DNA of 64,000 nt from an uncultured Opitutia bacterium (GCA_903825285.1 CAIJZY010000014.1:1-64000); one strand, 5' to 3'. Positions 32,557 through 41,126 are shown, counted from the stretch's first letter. Translations and numbers: made by a program. The notes: generated by a model from the letters alone, not told the origin.

Positions 32557-33506
32557 CGGCGATTCCACCCACCCAGCCTGGCAAGTGGCCCGCGGCGATC
32601 GCCGCGGCGCGCTTTGCGGCGACGATCCGGCGGGACTCGACCGCGGGGTGCGCGGTGGCGCTGCTCGGGCTGCCGGACGACACCGGGGTCAGGCTCAACC
32701 ACGGCCGGCCGGGGGCCGCCGGCGGGCCGACGGCCTTTCGCGCCGCGCTCGCGCGCTATGGCGCGGCGGATCCCGCGGGCAGCCCGCTGCCGCAGGTGTT
32801 CGACGCCGGCGACGTGAAGCCGGGACGCTCCCTCGATGAAACCCATACGCGGGTCACTGCGGCGACTGCCGCGCTGCTTGAGCGCGGGCTCTTTCCCATC
32901 GCCATCGGCGGCGGCCACGACCTGACCTTTCCCTTCGTGCGCGCGGTCGCGGCCCGCCACCCGCGGCTCGCCGGGATCTACTTCGACGCCCACCTCGATG
33001 TCCGCGAGACCGCGGGCTCGGGCATGCCGTTCCGCCGACTCATAGAGGACTGCGGCGTCTCCGCGCTGCACCTGCATGGGTTTCGGCCGCTGGTGAACTC
33101 GCGCGAGCATCTGGCCTGGTTTCTCGGCCATGGTGGCCACCTCTGGCCGGAGGCGTCGGGCGTGGGAGCGAGCTTGCTCGCGACGTCGGGGCGCAGGGTC
33201 GCGAGCAAGCTCGCTCCCACCTCGAGCCCGCGGACTCGGAGCGCGGTGGCCATGGCCAAGGATCTCTTCGCGAGCTTCGACCTGGACGTGCTGGATGCCG
33301 CGCATGCGCCGGGGGTGAGTGCGCTCAATCCCGCGGGCTGGTCCGTGCGCGAGGCCGAGGGCTGGGTGCGGGCCTGCGGCGCCGATGGGCGCGTCCGCTG
33401 CTTCGACCTGATGGAACTCAACCCCGCTTTCGATGTGGACGGCCGCACCGCCCGCGTGGCGGCGCACCTGTTCCTGTCCTTCCTTGCCGGTTTCGTGGAG
33501 CGATGA
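32553..33506 (+). CDS. hutG: Formimidoylglutamase with an in-frame REPIN
   Basis: 317 aa, arginase/agmatinase (ureohydrolase) fold. Hydrolyses formiminoglutamate to glutamate and formamide, the last hut step. Binuclear Mn ligand motifs are present: GGGHDLTFP (about residues 120-128), YFDAHLDVRE (about 145-154) and SFDLDVLDAAHAPG (about 241-254). Residues about 204-223 ([20 protein letters not shown]) are translated from a complete REPIN and have no counterpart in the family; they fall between the HLAWFLGHGG helix region and the SFDLD metal motif, probably a surface loop. All metal motifs survive, so the enzyme may still work. ATGA overlaps with RAYT before and hutI after. Confidence 0.88.
   Translation: MTAIPPTQPGKWPAAIAAARFAATIRRDSTAGCAVALLGLPDDTGVRLNHGRPGAAGGPTAFRAALARYGAADPAGSPLPQVFDAGDVKPGRSLDETHTRVTAATAALLERGLFPIAIGGGHDLTFPFVRAVAARHPRLAGIYFDAHLDVRETAGSGMPFRRLIEDCGVSALHLHGFRPLVNSREHLAWFLGHGGHLWPEASGVGASLLATSGRRVASKLAPTSSPRTRSAVAMAKDLFASFDLDVLDAAHAPGVSALNPAGWSVREAEGWVRACGADGRVRCFDLMELNPAFDVDGRTARVAAHLFLSFLAGFVER
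33162..33220. repeat. REPIN 2, inside hutG
   Basis: Forward REP 33162-33183 and reverse REP 33199-33220, both perfect 22-bp units, with a 15-bp spacer (59 bp in total). It is read in frame without a stop. Confidence 0.97.
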
Positions 33507-34720
33507 GCCAGCTGATCCGCAACGCCCGCATCCTGACCCTGGCGTCGCCCGCCGGCCCGCCGCCCGGGCGCCCGCACCGGGGCCGCGCGCTGGGCGACCT
33601 GGGCGTCATCGCCCACGGCGAGGTGCTGGTCAGCGGCGACCGGATCGCGGCGGTGGGTGAGAAAGTCGACGCGCCCGCGGACGCCGAGGTGATCGACGCG
33701 AACGGCCGCGTGCTGCTGCCCGGCTTCGTGGACTGCCACACCCACGCGTGCTGGGCTGGCGACCGGTTGGCCGAGTGGGAGCAGAAGCTGCAGGGCCGGA
33801 CGTACCTGGACATCCTCAAGCACGGCGGCGGCATCCACGCCACCGTGCGCGCGGTGCGGGAGGCCACGCAGAAGCAGCTCGCCTCGGGGCTCCGGGACCG
33901 GCTCGGGCTCATGCTCCGCGAGGGCACGACAACCGTGGAGGTGAAGAGCGGCTATGGCCTCACGACGGAGGCCGAGCTCAAGCTCCTCCGCGCGATCCGC
34001 CGCGCCGCCACCGAGTGGCCGGGCACCGTGGTGGCCACGGCGCTGCTGGGCCACGCGTTCGAGGGTGAACTCGAGGAGTATGCGAAGATGGTGGTGAAGG
34101 AGATGCTGCCGGAGGTCGCGCGCGAGTTTCCCGAGATCACGGTGGATGCCTTCTGCGAGCGCGATGCTTGGACGGTGGAGGCGTGCGTGCGGCTCTTTGA
34201 AAAGGCGCGCAAGCATCACCCGATCCGGGTGCACGCGGACCAGTTCAATTCCCTCGGCATGATTCCCGAGGCGATCCGCCTGTTCGCCCGCAGCGTGGAT
34301 CACCTGGAGGCCGCGACGAAAGCAGACCTCGTGGCGCTGGCCGCGTCCGAGACGATGGGCGTGATCCTCCCTGCGACGGGATTTCACACGGACCAGCGCT
34401 ACACGCGCGCCGGGTTCTTCGTGGACCAGGGTGGGGCGGTGGCGCTCGCCACCAACTGCAATCCCGGCTCGGCGCCGACGCACTCGATGCCCTTTGCGAT
34501 CGCGCTGGCGGTGCGGCACTGCGGGCTGACGCCAGCGGAGGCGATCGCGGCGGCGACCGTGAACGCCGCGGCGGTGCTCGGGCTCGCGGACCGCGGCCGG
34601 ATCGAGCCCGGCCTGCGCGCGGACCTGATTTTGCTGCACCACCGCGACGAGCGTCAGCTCGCCTACGAGCTCGGCGGCAACCCGGTCGACCTCGTGATCT
34701 GTAACGGGCAGAAAATCTGA
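33503..34720 (+). CDS. hutI: Imidazolonepropionase
   Basis: 405 aa, amidohydrolase fold. Hydrolyses imidazolone-5-propionate to formiminoglutamate, step 3 of the hut pathway. Metal-binding motif VDCHTHACWAGDR (about residues 75-87), HADQFNSLGM (about 245), ATGFHTDQRYTRAGFFVDQGG and ALATNCNPGSAPTHSMPFAIALA (conserved in HutI). The start overlaps the hutG stop by ATGA. It is the last hut enzyme gene; a long word inverted repeat follows 14 bp later. Confidence 0.95.
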   Translation: MSQLIRNARILTLASPAGPPPGRPHRGRALGDLGVIAHGEVLVSGDRIAAVGEKVDAPADAEVIDANGRVLLPGFVDCHTHACWAGDRLAEWEQKLQGRTYLDILKHGGGIHATVRAVREATQKQLASGLRDRLGLMLREGTTTVEVKSGYGLTTEAELKLLRAIRRAATEWPGTVVATALLGHAFEGELEEYAKMVVKEMLPEVAREFPEITVDAFCERDAWTVEACVRLFEKARKHHPIRVHADQFNSLGMIPEAIRLFARSVDHLEAATKADLVALAASETMGVILPATGFHTDQRYTRAGFFVDQGGAVALATNCNPGSAPTHSMPFAIALAVRHCGLTPAEAIAAATVNAAAVLGLADRGRIEPGLRADLILLHHRDERQLAYELGGNPVDLVICNGQKI

Positions 34721-34734
34721 TCTGGACGGTTTAA

Positions 34735-34811
34735 TCGCGGAGACACGGAGGGACGGAGACGCGGAAAATCACTGTTTGCTTCCGCGTTTTCGTCCCTCCG
34801 TGTTTCCGCGA
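34735..34811. repeat. Word inverted repeat, CACGGAG type
   Basis: Arms 34735-34766 and 34780-34811, 29 of 32 bases pairing, 13-base loop. Each arm holds words CGGAGACA-CGGAGGGA-CGGAGACG; all three mismatches are G-to-A differences. It lies between hutI and the AraC gene and could end hut transcription. Confidence 0.92.
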
Positions 34812-34847
34812 TTGCCTGTCTAGGGGCGCCGGCGTATCGCCGGTGAC

Positions 34848-35750
34848 GTGTCACTCGCCCATTTTCTTGGCCAGGATCTGGTGGTCGCCTTGGGGAAACT
34901 CGATGCGGGCCATGTGCTGGGCCCGTGGCGCGGGGCCCGGCCGCAGGACTGCCGTCCGCGGATGCGGTTCGCCCCGGTGCTGTACGGCGAGGACCATGCG
35001 CACGGCCATGCCGAGCTCTGCCTGCTGCTGGAGGGGCGCTGCCGGTTCAGTTTCGAGCACGCGGGCTGCGTGCTGCAGGCCGGCGACCTGGTGGTGCTGC
35101 CGGCGGGACTGCCGCACGCCGAGGCCTATGTCCGGCCCGGCGAGGGTTACCGGCTGGCGTGGTGGAGCCTCAACGAGGCGGAGCCGCGGCTGCATGTGAC
35201 ACGTTACGCCCGGCGCGGTGGGTTTGCGATGGAGCACCTGATGAACCTGGCGCTGCTGCCGGCGGATGCGCGGGAGAAGCTCGCGAAATTGCGGGCGCTG
35301 GCGGCGTCGGCGCGGCGGCCCGATGCCGACGCCGTGCGCGAGGCGATGCTGTCGGTGACGCTCGCGCTCTACCGGCGCGTGCTCGACGGCGGCGAGGCCC
35401 AGCTCGACTCCCGGGCGCAGCTCGTGCGGCGCGCGACGGAATTTGTCCGCGCGAACACCGGCCGGGCGCTCGCACTCGCCGACGTGGCGAACGCGGTGCA
35501 CGTTTCGCCGAACTATCTCACGAGCCTGTTCCGGGCGGAGACAGGCACGCCGCTCGGGCGGTTCATCCTCGCGGAACGCATCGCGCTCGCGCAGCGGCGC
35601 CTGCGGCCGGCGGGGGCGACGGTGAAGTCCGTCGCGGCGGAGTTGGGCTTTGCGGACCCGTTCACCTTCAGCCGCGCGTTCAAACGCGTGACCGGCCAGT
35701 CACCCAAGGCCTGGGCTGGTCAGCGGACAGCCCCGCGACCCGGAAACTGA
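34848..35750 (+). CDS. AraC-family transcriptional regulator
   Basis: 300 aa from a GTG start (VSLAHFLGQ). The N-terminal cupin-like sensor half (about residues 1-160) includes HAHGHAELCLLLEGRCRFSFEHAGCVLQAGDLVVLPAGLPH, typical of ligand-binding AraC arms. The C-terminal double helix-turn-helix (about 205-290) reads ALADVANAVHVSPNYLTSLFRAETGTPLGRFI and VKSVAAELGFADPFTFSRAFKRVTGQSPKAW, an almost ideal AraC signature. It follows the hut genes on the same strand and might control them, but the word repeat between them suggests separate transcription. Ligand unknown. Confidence 0.85.
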   Translation: MSLAHFLGQDLVVALGKLDAGHVLGPWRGARPQDCRPRMRFAPVLYGEDHAHGHAELCLLLEGRCRFSFEHAGCVLQAGDLVVLPAGLPHAEAYVRPGEGYRLAWWSLNEAEPRLHVTRYARRGGFAMEHLMNLALLPADAREKLAKLRALAASARRPDADAVREAMLSVTLALYRRVLDGGEAQLDSRAQLVRRATEFVRANTGRALALADVANAVHVSPNYLTSLFRAETGTPLGRFILAERIALAQRRLRPAGATVKSVAAELGFADPFTFSRAFKRVTGQSPKAWAGQRTAPRPGN

Positions 35751-35777
35751 ATCCAAAGATCGACCGGCCAGTGCCAT

Positions 35778-35836
35778 GTGGGAGCGAGCTTGCTCGCGAC
35801 TCCGGCGCCATCGGTCGCGAGCAAGCTCGCTCCCAC
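35778..35836. repeat. REPIN 3, between the AraC regulator and DegT gene
   Basis: Forward REP 35778-35799 and reverse REP 35815-35836, both perfect, 15-bp spacer. It begins 27 bp after the AraC stop. Confidence 0.97.
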
Positions 35837-35948
35837 AGTTTCCACAGCTTCTACCGCGCCCACAGCTCCTTTGGGGCCGTAATTTTCGACATGGCTTCGT
35901 AAACCCGGCCATTCCCAACCGGCCGGGGCTGTGCTAGCCTTGGGCCCC

Positions 35949-37277
35949 ATGAGCTCCACCCTGGCCCCGGCCGCGTCGAAACTTGCCCTGCTCGGCGGCA
36001 CGCCGGTCGGCAAGGTCACCTTGCCCAAATTTCCCACGTTCACCGAGAAGGCCATCGGCCGCGCGGCCGACATGCTGCGCCAGGGCAAACTCTTCGGCCT
36101 CGGCCGCAAGCACGTCCCCGAGATCGGCGAGGCCGAGGGAGTCATCTCGAAGTATCACGCCAACCGCCACGTGCTCGCCACGAGCTCCGGCCATGCCGCG
36201 CTGCAATCCGCGCTGGCCGGCCTCGAGATCTGCTGCGGCGACGAGGTCATCACGACGCCGTATACCTGGGGCGCGTCCATCTCCTGCATCCTCCACCAGA
36301 ACGCCATCCCGGTGTTCGTCGACGTCGACCGCGCACAGGGCCTGATCGACCCGGCGCAGATCGAGGCGGCGATCACGCCGCGCACGAAGGCGATCCTCGC
36401 CGTCCACCTTTTCGGCCAGCCGGCCAACCTGAAGCGCCTCCGCGCCATCGCGGACAAGCACAAGCTCATGCTCATCGAGGACGGCAGCCAGGCGCACGGC
36501 GCCGAGTTCGAGGGCATCCGCGTCGGCACCGTCGGCGACGCCGCCGGCTTCTCCTGCATGGGCGGCAAGGTCCTCGCGACGACCGAGGCCGGCTACATGG
36601 TCACGCCGCACGAGCGCGTTTACTGGAAGGGCGCGATGATCGGCCAGCACATGGGCCGCGCGACGGACGACGGCATGCCGGACGACCTGAAGCCGTATCT
36701 CGACTCGCTCGTCTACACCTACCGCGTCGCGCCGTTCAACGCCGTGCTGCTCACCGAGCAGTTCGCGAAGCTCGACGCCGAGTTGTCCGAGCGCCGCCGC
36801 CATGCCGACCTCCTGCGGTCGCACCTCGCCACGGCCAAATACCTGAAGCTGCCAGTCTACGGGCCGGGCACGAAGCCGTCGTTCCACCTGATGTCGTTCA
36901 CTTTTGACTCCGACGCCGCGGGCATCACGCGCGACACGTTCGCCGCGGCGCTCAAGGCGGAGGGGCTGTTCTGCATGGGCTATGTGCCGTCGGTCATCTC
37001 GGACTGGAAACGCCTGCACTGGCAGGATTACCGGGGCCCGCGCGTCAACTGGCTGTCCGCGCTCGAGGCCGCCAAGGTGGACTACCGGAACCAGGCGCTC
37101 CCGAACGCGCGCTGGCGGGTCAACCAGGCGGTGGAGATGCTCTTTGACATGGTGGCGCCGAACGAGGCAATGGTGGCCCGCATGGCCGAGATCATTCTCA
37201 AGGTGGAGGCAAACGTCGACGCGCTGCGGGAGCACGAGCGCACGGCGGGCCCCGCCGCCACGGCCCTCCGGAAATGA
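35949..37277 (+). CDS. DegT/DnrJ/EryC1/StrS-family aminotransferase
   Basis: 442 aa. PLP-dependent aminotransferase acting on keto-sugars or cyclitols. The likely PLP lysine is in GFSCMGGKVLATTEAGYMVT (about residues 199-218, Lys near 206), with LMLIEDGSQAHGAEFEG (about 175-191) as the ring-stacking and aspartate motif and SSGHAALQSALAGLEI as the phosphate loop region. Start ATG at 35949 (MSSTLAPAASKLALLGGTP), where LALLGGTP is a usual N-terminal feature. It overlaps the ceramidase-like gene by ATGA; a Gfo/Idh gene lies further on. Substrate unknown. Confidence 0.85.
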   Translation: MSSTLAPAASKLALLGGTPVGKVTLPKFPTFTEKAIGRAADMLRQGKLFGLGRKHVPEIGEAEGVISKYHANRHVLATSSGHAALQSALAGLEICCGDEVITTPYTWGASISCILHQNAIPVFVDVDRAQGLIDPAQIEAAITPRTKAILAVHLFGQPANLKRLRAIADKHKLMLIEDGSQAHGAEFEGIRVGTVGDAAGFSCMGGKVLATTEAGYMVTPHERVYWKGAMIGQHMGRATDDGMPDDLKPYLDSLVYTYRVAPFNAVLLTEQFAKLDAELSERRRHADLLRSHLATAKYLKLPVYGPGTKPSFHLMSFTFDSDAAGITRDTFAAALKAEGLFCMGYVPSVISDWKRLHWQDYRGPRVNWLSALEAAKVDYRNQALPNARWRVNQAVEMLFDMVAPNEAMVARMAEIILKVEANVDALREHERTAGPAATALRK

Positions 37278-38629
37278 AAGCAGGCTTCGCCTCGGCCGAC
37301 ATCACCCCGCGCCTGGGCGTCCAGCTGGCCGGCTACGGCCCGTATCGGAACCGGGCGGCGAACAAAATCTTCGCGCCGCTCTTCGCCCGCGCGCTGGCGG
37401 TGACGGACGGGAGGCGCCGCGCAATCCTCGTCAACGTCGAGCTCTGCGGCACGCCGCGTCCGCTCGCGATCAAGATCCGGGCAGCCGTGGCGCGGCGCAC
37501 CGGATGCCGGCCGGCCGAAGTCCTGGTGACCTCGACCCACACGCACAGCGGGCCCTCGACGGGCGGCATGCTGGGCTGGGGCGAGGCGGATGCGATTTAT
37601 TGCGAGACCCTGCCGGCGCGGATCGCCGATGCCGCCGCGAGGGCCTGGGCGGCGCGGAAGAAGATCGCCTGGCGTTACGCCGAGGTGCCCTGCGAGGGCA
37701 TTGCGATCAACCGCGAGACGGACCGGGGCGGATGGATGTTTGACCCGATCGGCGTGCGGCTGGCGCCGAAATGGCGTCCGGCGCGGCCGGAGGAGACGGA
37801 CCCGACCCTGCGCGTGCTCGCGGCGTATGCCGGAGGGAAGCTGGTGGGACTTCTGCACCATTTCGGTTGCCACGCGGTGATTGGCAGCGAGCAGACCTTT
37901 GACGTGCACGGGGATTTTGTCGGGCTGGCCTCGCAGCGGATCGAGCGCGCGTTCCCCGGCGCGACGGCAATTTTCCTCCCCGGGGCGATGGGTGACATCA
38001 ACCCGCCGGTCTGTCACCGCGGGGAAAAGGAAACGCACCGCGCGCTGCGCGTGCTGACCGGCAAGTATGCGGCGGCGATTCGGCGCGGGCTGAAGGCGGC
38101 GCGACCGCTGGCCGCAGGCGGCGTGCGCATCGTGCAGCATGACGTGACGTTTTCGCGGAAGCCCTGGACGCGCTCGGGGATTCGGAAACGGATCGCGGGG
38201 CTGGAAAAGATTTTCAGTGCACCGGGCGTCACCGACATCACGACGGTCGGCGAAAAACCGCTCCAGACCAACGGCCTGAACATGGTGCGGCTCGAGGGCT
38301 TGCGCCTGGTGTTGTCGAAATTCCAGGGCAACCGCGGGCCGAATCCGCCGGTGACGGTGCATGGCCTGCGCATCGGGCCGGTGGCGCTGCTCGGAGCCGG
38401 GTTGGAGGTTTTCCACAGCCTGCAGGCACCGGTGGTGCAGGCCAGCGTCCATCCTCACACCTGGGTCGTGAGCCTGACCGGCGGGATTGGCTACGCGCCG
38501 GATGCGCACGCCTGCGCGAAGGCCGGCTACACGGATGACCTCGTGCCCGCGATCGTCGGCGAAGTGCCCTACGCGAAGATTTTCGAGGAACTGCCGCGCG
38601 CGCTGGTGAAGCTAGCCCGGCAGTTGTAG
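37274..38629 (+). CDS. Neutral/alkaline ceramidase-like protein
   Basis: 451 aa resembling the N-terminal catalytic part of neutral/alkaline non-lysosomal ceramidases: ADITPRLGVQLAGYG (about residues 8-22), LFARALAVTDGRRRAILVNVEL, VLVTSTHTHSGPSTG (about 90-104, predicted zinc histidines) and LPGAMGDINPPV (about 235-246). True secreted ceramidases have a signal peptide; none is seen here, so it is cytosolic or a different hydrolase of this fold. Many environmental Planctomycetes and Verrucomicrobia carry such homologues with unknown substrates. Coupled to the DegT aminotransferase by ATGA. The stop codon TAG is part of a palindromic repeat. Confidence 0.7.
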   Translation: MKAGFASADITPRLGVQLAGYGPYRNRAANKIFAPLFARALAVTDGRRRAILVNVELCGTPRPLAIKIRAAVARRTGCRPAEVLVTSTHTHSGPSTGGMLGWGEADAIYCETLPARIADAAARAWAARKKIAWRYAEVPCEGIAINRETDRGGWMFDPIGVRLAPKWRPARPEETDPTLRVLAAYAGGKLVGLLHHFGCHAVIGSEQTFDVHGDFVGLASQRIERAFPGATAIFLPGAMGDINPPVCHRGEKETHRALRVLTGKYAAAIRRGLKAARPLAAGGVRIVQHDVTFSRKPWTRSGIRKRIAGLEKIFSAPGVTDITTVGEKPLQTNGLNMVRLEGLRLVLSKFQGNRGPNPPVTVHGLRIGPVALLGAGLEVFHSLQAPVVQASVHPHTWVVSLTGGIGYAPDAHACAKAGYTDDLVPAIVGEVPYAKIFEELPRALVKLARQL

Positions 38630-38650
38630 GGCGGGGTCGCTGACCCCGCC
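38625..38650 (+). repeat. GGGGTC-GACCCC palindromic repeat
   Basis: TGTAGGGCGGGGTC-GCT-GACCCCGCC; it includes the stop codon of the preceding gene. The reverse-oriented partner is at 38899-38924. Confidence 0.85.
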
Positions 38651-38701
38651 TGAGCGATCGCCTGCGCCTAGCCCCGGCAGCCTGTTGTCGGACGCTAGAT
38701 T

Positions 38702-38870
38702 TTAACCACGAAGGGCACGAAGATCACGAAGCCCAAGCCCGGATCGGCCTTCGCGCTCTTGGCGACCTTTGCGGTGCACCCGCCTTAGATCCGAAGTTTC
38801 ACCCTGAATCACGCCAAGCGCGCAAAGCTCGGAGGCTTGGCTTCGTGGTCTTCGTGCCCTTCGTGGTAAA
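38702..38870. repeat. Word inverted repeat, CACGAAG type, with a nested second pair
   Basis: Outer arms 38702-38732 and 38839-38870: words CACGAAGGG-CACGAAGAT-CACGAAG, nearly perfect pairing. Inside are weaker inner arms (about 38749-38774 and 38809-38830) of another word type (CTTGGCG and TTTGCG). The whole is bracketed by inverted GGGGTC palindromes at 38625 and 38899. This accounts for the 295-bp gap between the ceramidase-like and Gfo/Idh genes; no gene is seen in it. Confidence 0.88.
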
Positions 38871-38898
38871 TTATGGGCCTGGAACACGGACGGGCGAA

Positions 38899-38924
38899 GG
38901 CGGGGTCGGCGATCCCGCCCTACA
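38899..38924 (-). repeat. GGGGTC-GACCCC palindromic repeat, reverse copy
   Basis: GGCGGGGTC-GGC-GATCCCGCC followed by CTACA, one mismatch in the palindrome. It abuts the stop codon of the minus-strand Gfo/Idh gene. Confidence 0.82.
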
Positions 38925-39974
38925 TCAGTCGAAGGTGGCGGGCTGGCCGGTGCGGGAGGACGCGTAGATGGCATCGGCGATGCGGGCGAAAAGGAGGGCG
39001 TCCTGGAGCGTGGTCTCGGGCTTGCGCGAGGTGCGGATGGCGTCGACGAAGTCGTTGACGACGCCGTCGTGCTCGGAGGTCAGCGCGCTCTCGTCGCCCT
39101 CCCAGATCACGCGGGTCCGCACGCCCTCGCCGGGGATGGGCTCGGTGAGGACGATGTTGGCGGACGTCGCCTTGAACATCTGCAGCGTGAGCGTCCCGCG
39201 CTCGCCGGTGATCTGCCAGCGGTTGTCCGGCGGCAGCGTGGAGAACTCGGCGCGCTCGTAGGTGAGCACGCAGCCCTCCGCGAAGGTCACGATCGCGGCG
39301 ACGTGGGTCTCGGCGTCGGAGCCCGGCGCGACGTACGCCTGGTAGGCGGGGGCGACGGGCCAGGTGCGCGCGAGGGCGAAGCGCGGGGTGAGCCGGAAGT
39401 CGAGCAGGCCGAGGAGATAGTCGAGGTCGTAGCAGCCCCAGTTGACGAAGATGCCGCCGCCGTTGAGGTCCCGGCGCAACCGCCAGGCCGGCGGGTTGGC
39501 GGCCGGCTTGCCGGGCACGCTCACGCCGCGGCAGGTGATCGTGCGCAGCGGCCCGAGGGCGCCGGTGCGGAGGAAATTGCGCGCGGCGCGGGCGGAGTCG
39601 AAATGCCGGTAGCGCGAGGAGCACACGGCGCCGACGCGGTCGCCCTGGGCGGCGATCAGCGCGCGGACCTCGCCCGCGTTCATGGCGACGGGCTTCTCGG
39701 TGAGGACGTGCTTGCCGTGCTTGAATGCCTCGAGGGCGAGGGCGGTGCGGAGGTTGGCGGGCAGGGCAAGGATGACGGCGTCGATCGCCGGGTCGGCGAA
39801 CAACTCGCTGGCGCTGGCGGTCCAGCGCGGCACGCCGAACTCGGCGGCGGTCTTCTGGGCGACGTCGGTGCGGACATCGCAGACCGCGGCCGCGCGGGCC
39901 GTCGTGAGCTTGGCCAGGGCCCGCAGGTGATACTGGGCGATAACGCCACAGCCGATGATCGCGACGTTGAGCAT
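38925..39974 (-). CDS. Gfo/Idh/MocA-family oxidoreductase
   Basis: 349 aa from the ATG at 39974 (MLNVAIIGCG). NAD(P)-binding Rossmann motif VAIIGCGVIAQYHLRAL (residues about 4-20) and EKPVAMN (about 93-99). The C-terminal half has the usual alpha/beta substrate domain, with GGGIFVNWGCYDLDYLLGLLD (about 166-186) in the region of the catalytic Asp/His. Probably a sugar or inositol dehydrogenase. It is convergent with the ceramidase-like gene. An upstream in-frame start at 40007 would run into the word repeat. Confidence 0.8.
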   Translation of the reverse strand: MLNVAIIGCGVIAQYHLRALAKLTTARAAAVCDVRTDVAQKTAAEFGVPRWTASASELFADPAIDAVILALPANLRTALALEAFKHGKHVLTEKPVAMNAGEVRALIAAQGDRVGAVCSSRYRHFDSARAARNFLRTGALGPLRTITCRGVSVPGKPAANPPAWRLRRDLNGGGIFVNWGCYDLDYLLGLLDFRLTPRFALARTWPVAPAYQAYVAPGSDAETHVAAIVTFAEGCVLTYERAEFSTLPPDNRWQITGERGTLTLQMFKATSANIVLTEPIPGEGVRTRVIWEGDESALTSEHDGVVNDFVDAIRTSRKPETTLQDALLFARIADAIYASSRTGQPATFD

Positions 39975-40001
39975 GGGCTTACGGGTGGGAGACCTAAAAT
40001 G

Positions 40002-40101
40002 AACCACTAGTTATCGCTCATGCCGCTAAAACCTAACCGGTCTGGGCGAGACACACGACGGTGCGTCCGGATTAGCGGGATTTGGCGTCCATTAGCGGTT
40101 T
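40002..40101. repeat. Word inverted repeat, CGCTAA type (decayed)
   Basis: Arms 40002-40040 and 40068-40101 share AACCGCTAAT-like words with each other and with the element at 20119, but with many mismatches. It separates two minus-strand genes. Confidence 0.65.
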
Positions 40102-40109
40102 CTTGCGGC

Positions 40110-41126
40110 TCAGAGCCCGAGGTATTTGTCGCGGCCGGCAACCAGGGCCTCGACCTTGCGGTCGGCGATGCTGCGCTTGAGCATCCAGAAGCCGCAGTCG
40201 GGGTGGACCCAGCGGACGCGGCCCTCGCCGACCTTTTTCTCGACGGCCTCGATGCGCGCGGCGACCTCGTCGGCGGTCTCGATGTGGTTCACCTTGATGT
40301 CGATGACGCCGATGCCGAGGGCGATCTTCTTGTCGATCTGCTTCAGCGCATCGATGTCGCTCTTTGGGCGGTGGGCCAGCTCGAGGACGAGGTGGTCGCA
40401 GTGCAGCGCGTTCAGGAAATCGACGAGCTTCTGCCAGTTGCCCTTCTGGATCGTCTGGCCGCCGTAGTTGCCGAAGCAGAAGTGGACGGCGCGCTCGCCG
40501 TCGATCTGATCGAGCAGCAGGTTCATCGACGCGGCGGCAAGGGGGGCGTCCTCCGGATTGCCGGGGATGTTGGCCTCGTCCACCTGGATGCACGGCGCGG
40601 GCAGCCCGGGCATCTGCGCGGCGAGCACCTCGCCGAGGGCCATCGTGAGCTTGTCGAAGCTGCCGTAGTGGTGGTCAAGCAGCGTGCGGGCGAGCATGTA
40701 GGGGCTCGTGACGGTGAACTTGAACGGGCCGCCGGCGACGGCCGCGGCGCGCTGGCAGTCGGCGAGCAGGTTGAGCGAGCCCTCGCCGAGCTTGCCGGTG
40801 ACGACGCCGGCCGGCTTGCGGCGGAAGCCCATCGGGTGGTGGCGGGAGAATTCCTCGGTGACCGAGCGGCCCACGACGGAGGAGATGCCGGCCATCGGGC
40901 GGATGAAGTACTCGATCATGCCGTTCGTGTCGGGGTGGTTGACGTCGAAGCGGTACAGCTCGCCGTCGGTCGGCAGGTCGATGCCCGCCTGGCGCTGGAG
41001 GTCGAACACGACGCGCGTGGCATCGATCACGGCCTGCTCGCTGGGCAGCGCGGCGAGCCAGTCGGGCACCGGGTAGGAACCGACGGTGGTGGTGAGGATG
41101 CGGGGCTTGGAGGGAATTTTGGCCAT
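40110..41126 (-). CDS. MetE C-terminal-domain methyltransferase-like protein
   Basis: 338 aa, corresponding to the C-terminal catalytic barrel of cobalamin-independent methionine synthase without its N-terminal half. Family motifs: TTTVGSYPVP at the N-terminus, IQVDEANI (about residues 155-162), the zinc-binding FCFGNYGG (about 190-197) and VHPDCGFWML (about 307-316). Short core-MetE proteins like this occur in many bacteria and archaea, where the methyl donor is often a corrinoid protein rather than methyl-tetrahydrofolate. Which donor is used here is unknown. It is divergent from the acyltransferase gene across about 140 bp. Confidence 0.8.
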   Translation of the reverse strand: MAKIPSKPRILTTTVGSYPVPDWLAALPSEQAVIDATRVVFDLQRQAGIDLPTDGELYRFDVNHPDTNGMIEYFIRPMAGISSVVGRSVTEEFSRHHPMGFRRKPAGVVTGKLGEGSLNLLADCQRAAAVAGGPFKFTVTSPYMLARTLLDHHYGSFDKLTMALGEVLAAQMPGLPAPCIQVDEANIPGNPEDAPLAAASMNLLLDQIDGERAVHFCFGNYGGQTIQKGNWQKLVDFLNALHCDHLVLELAHRPKSDIDALKQIDKKIALGIGVIDIKVNHIETADEVAARIEAVEKKVGEGRVRWVHPDCGFWMLKRSIADRKVEALVAGRDKYLGL

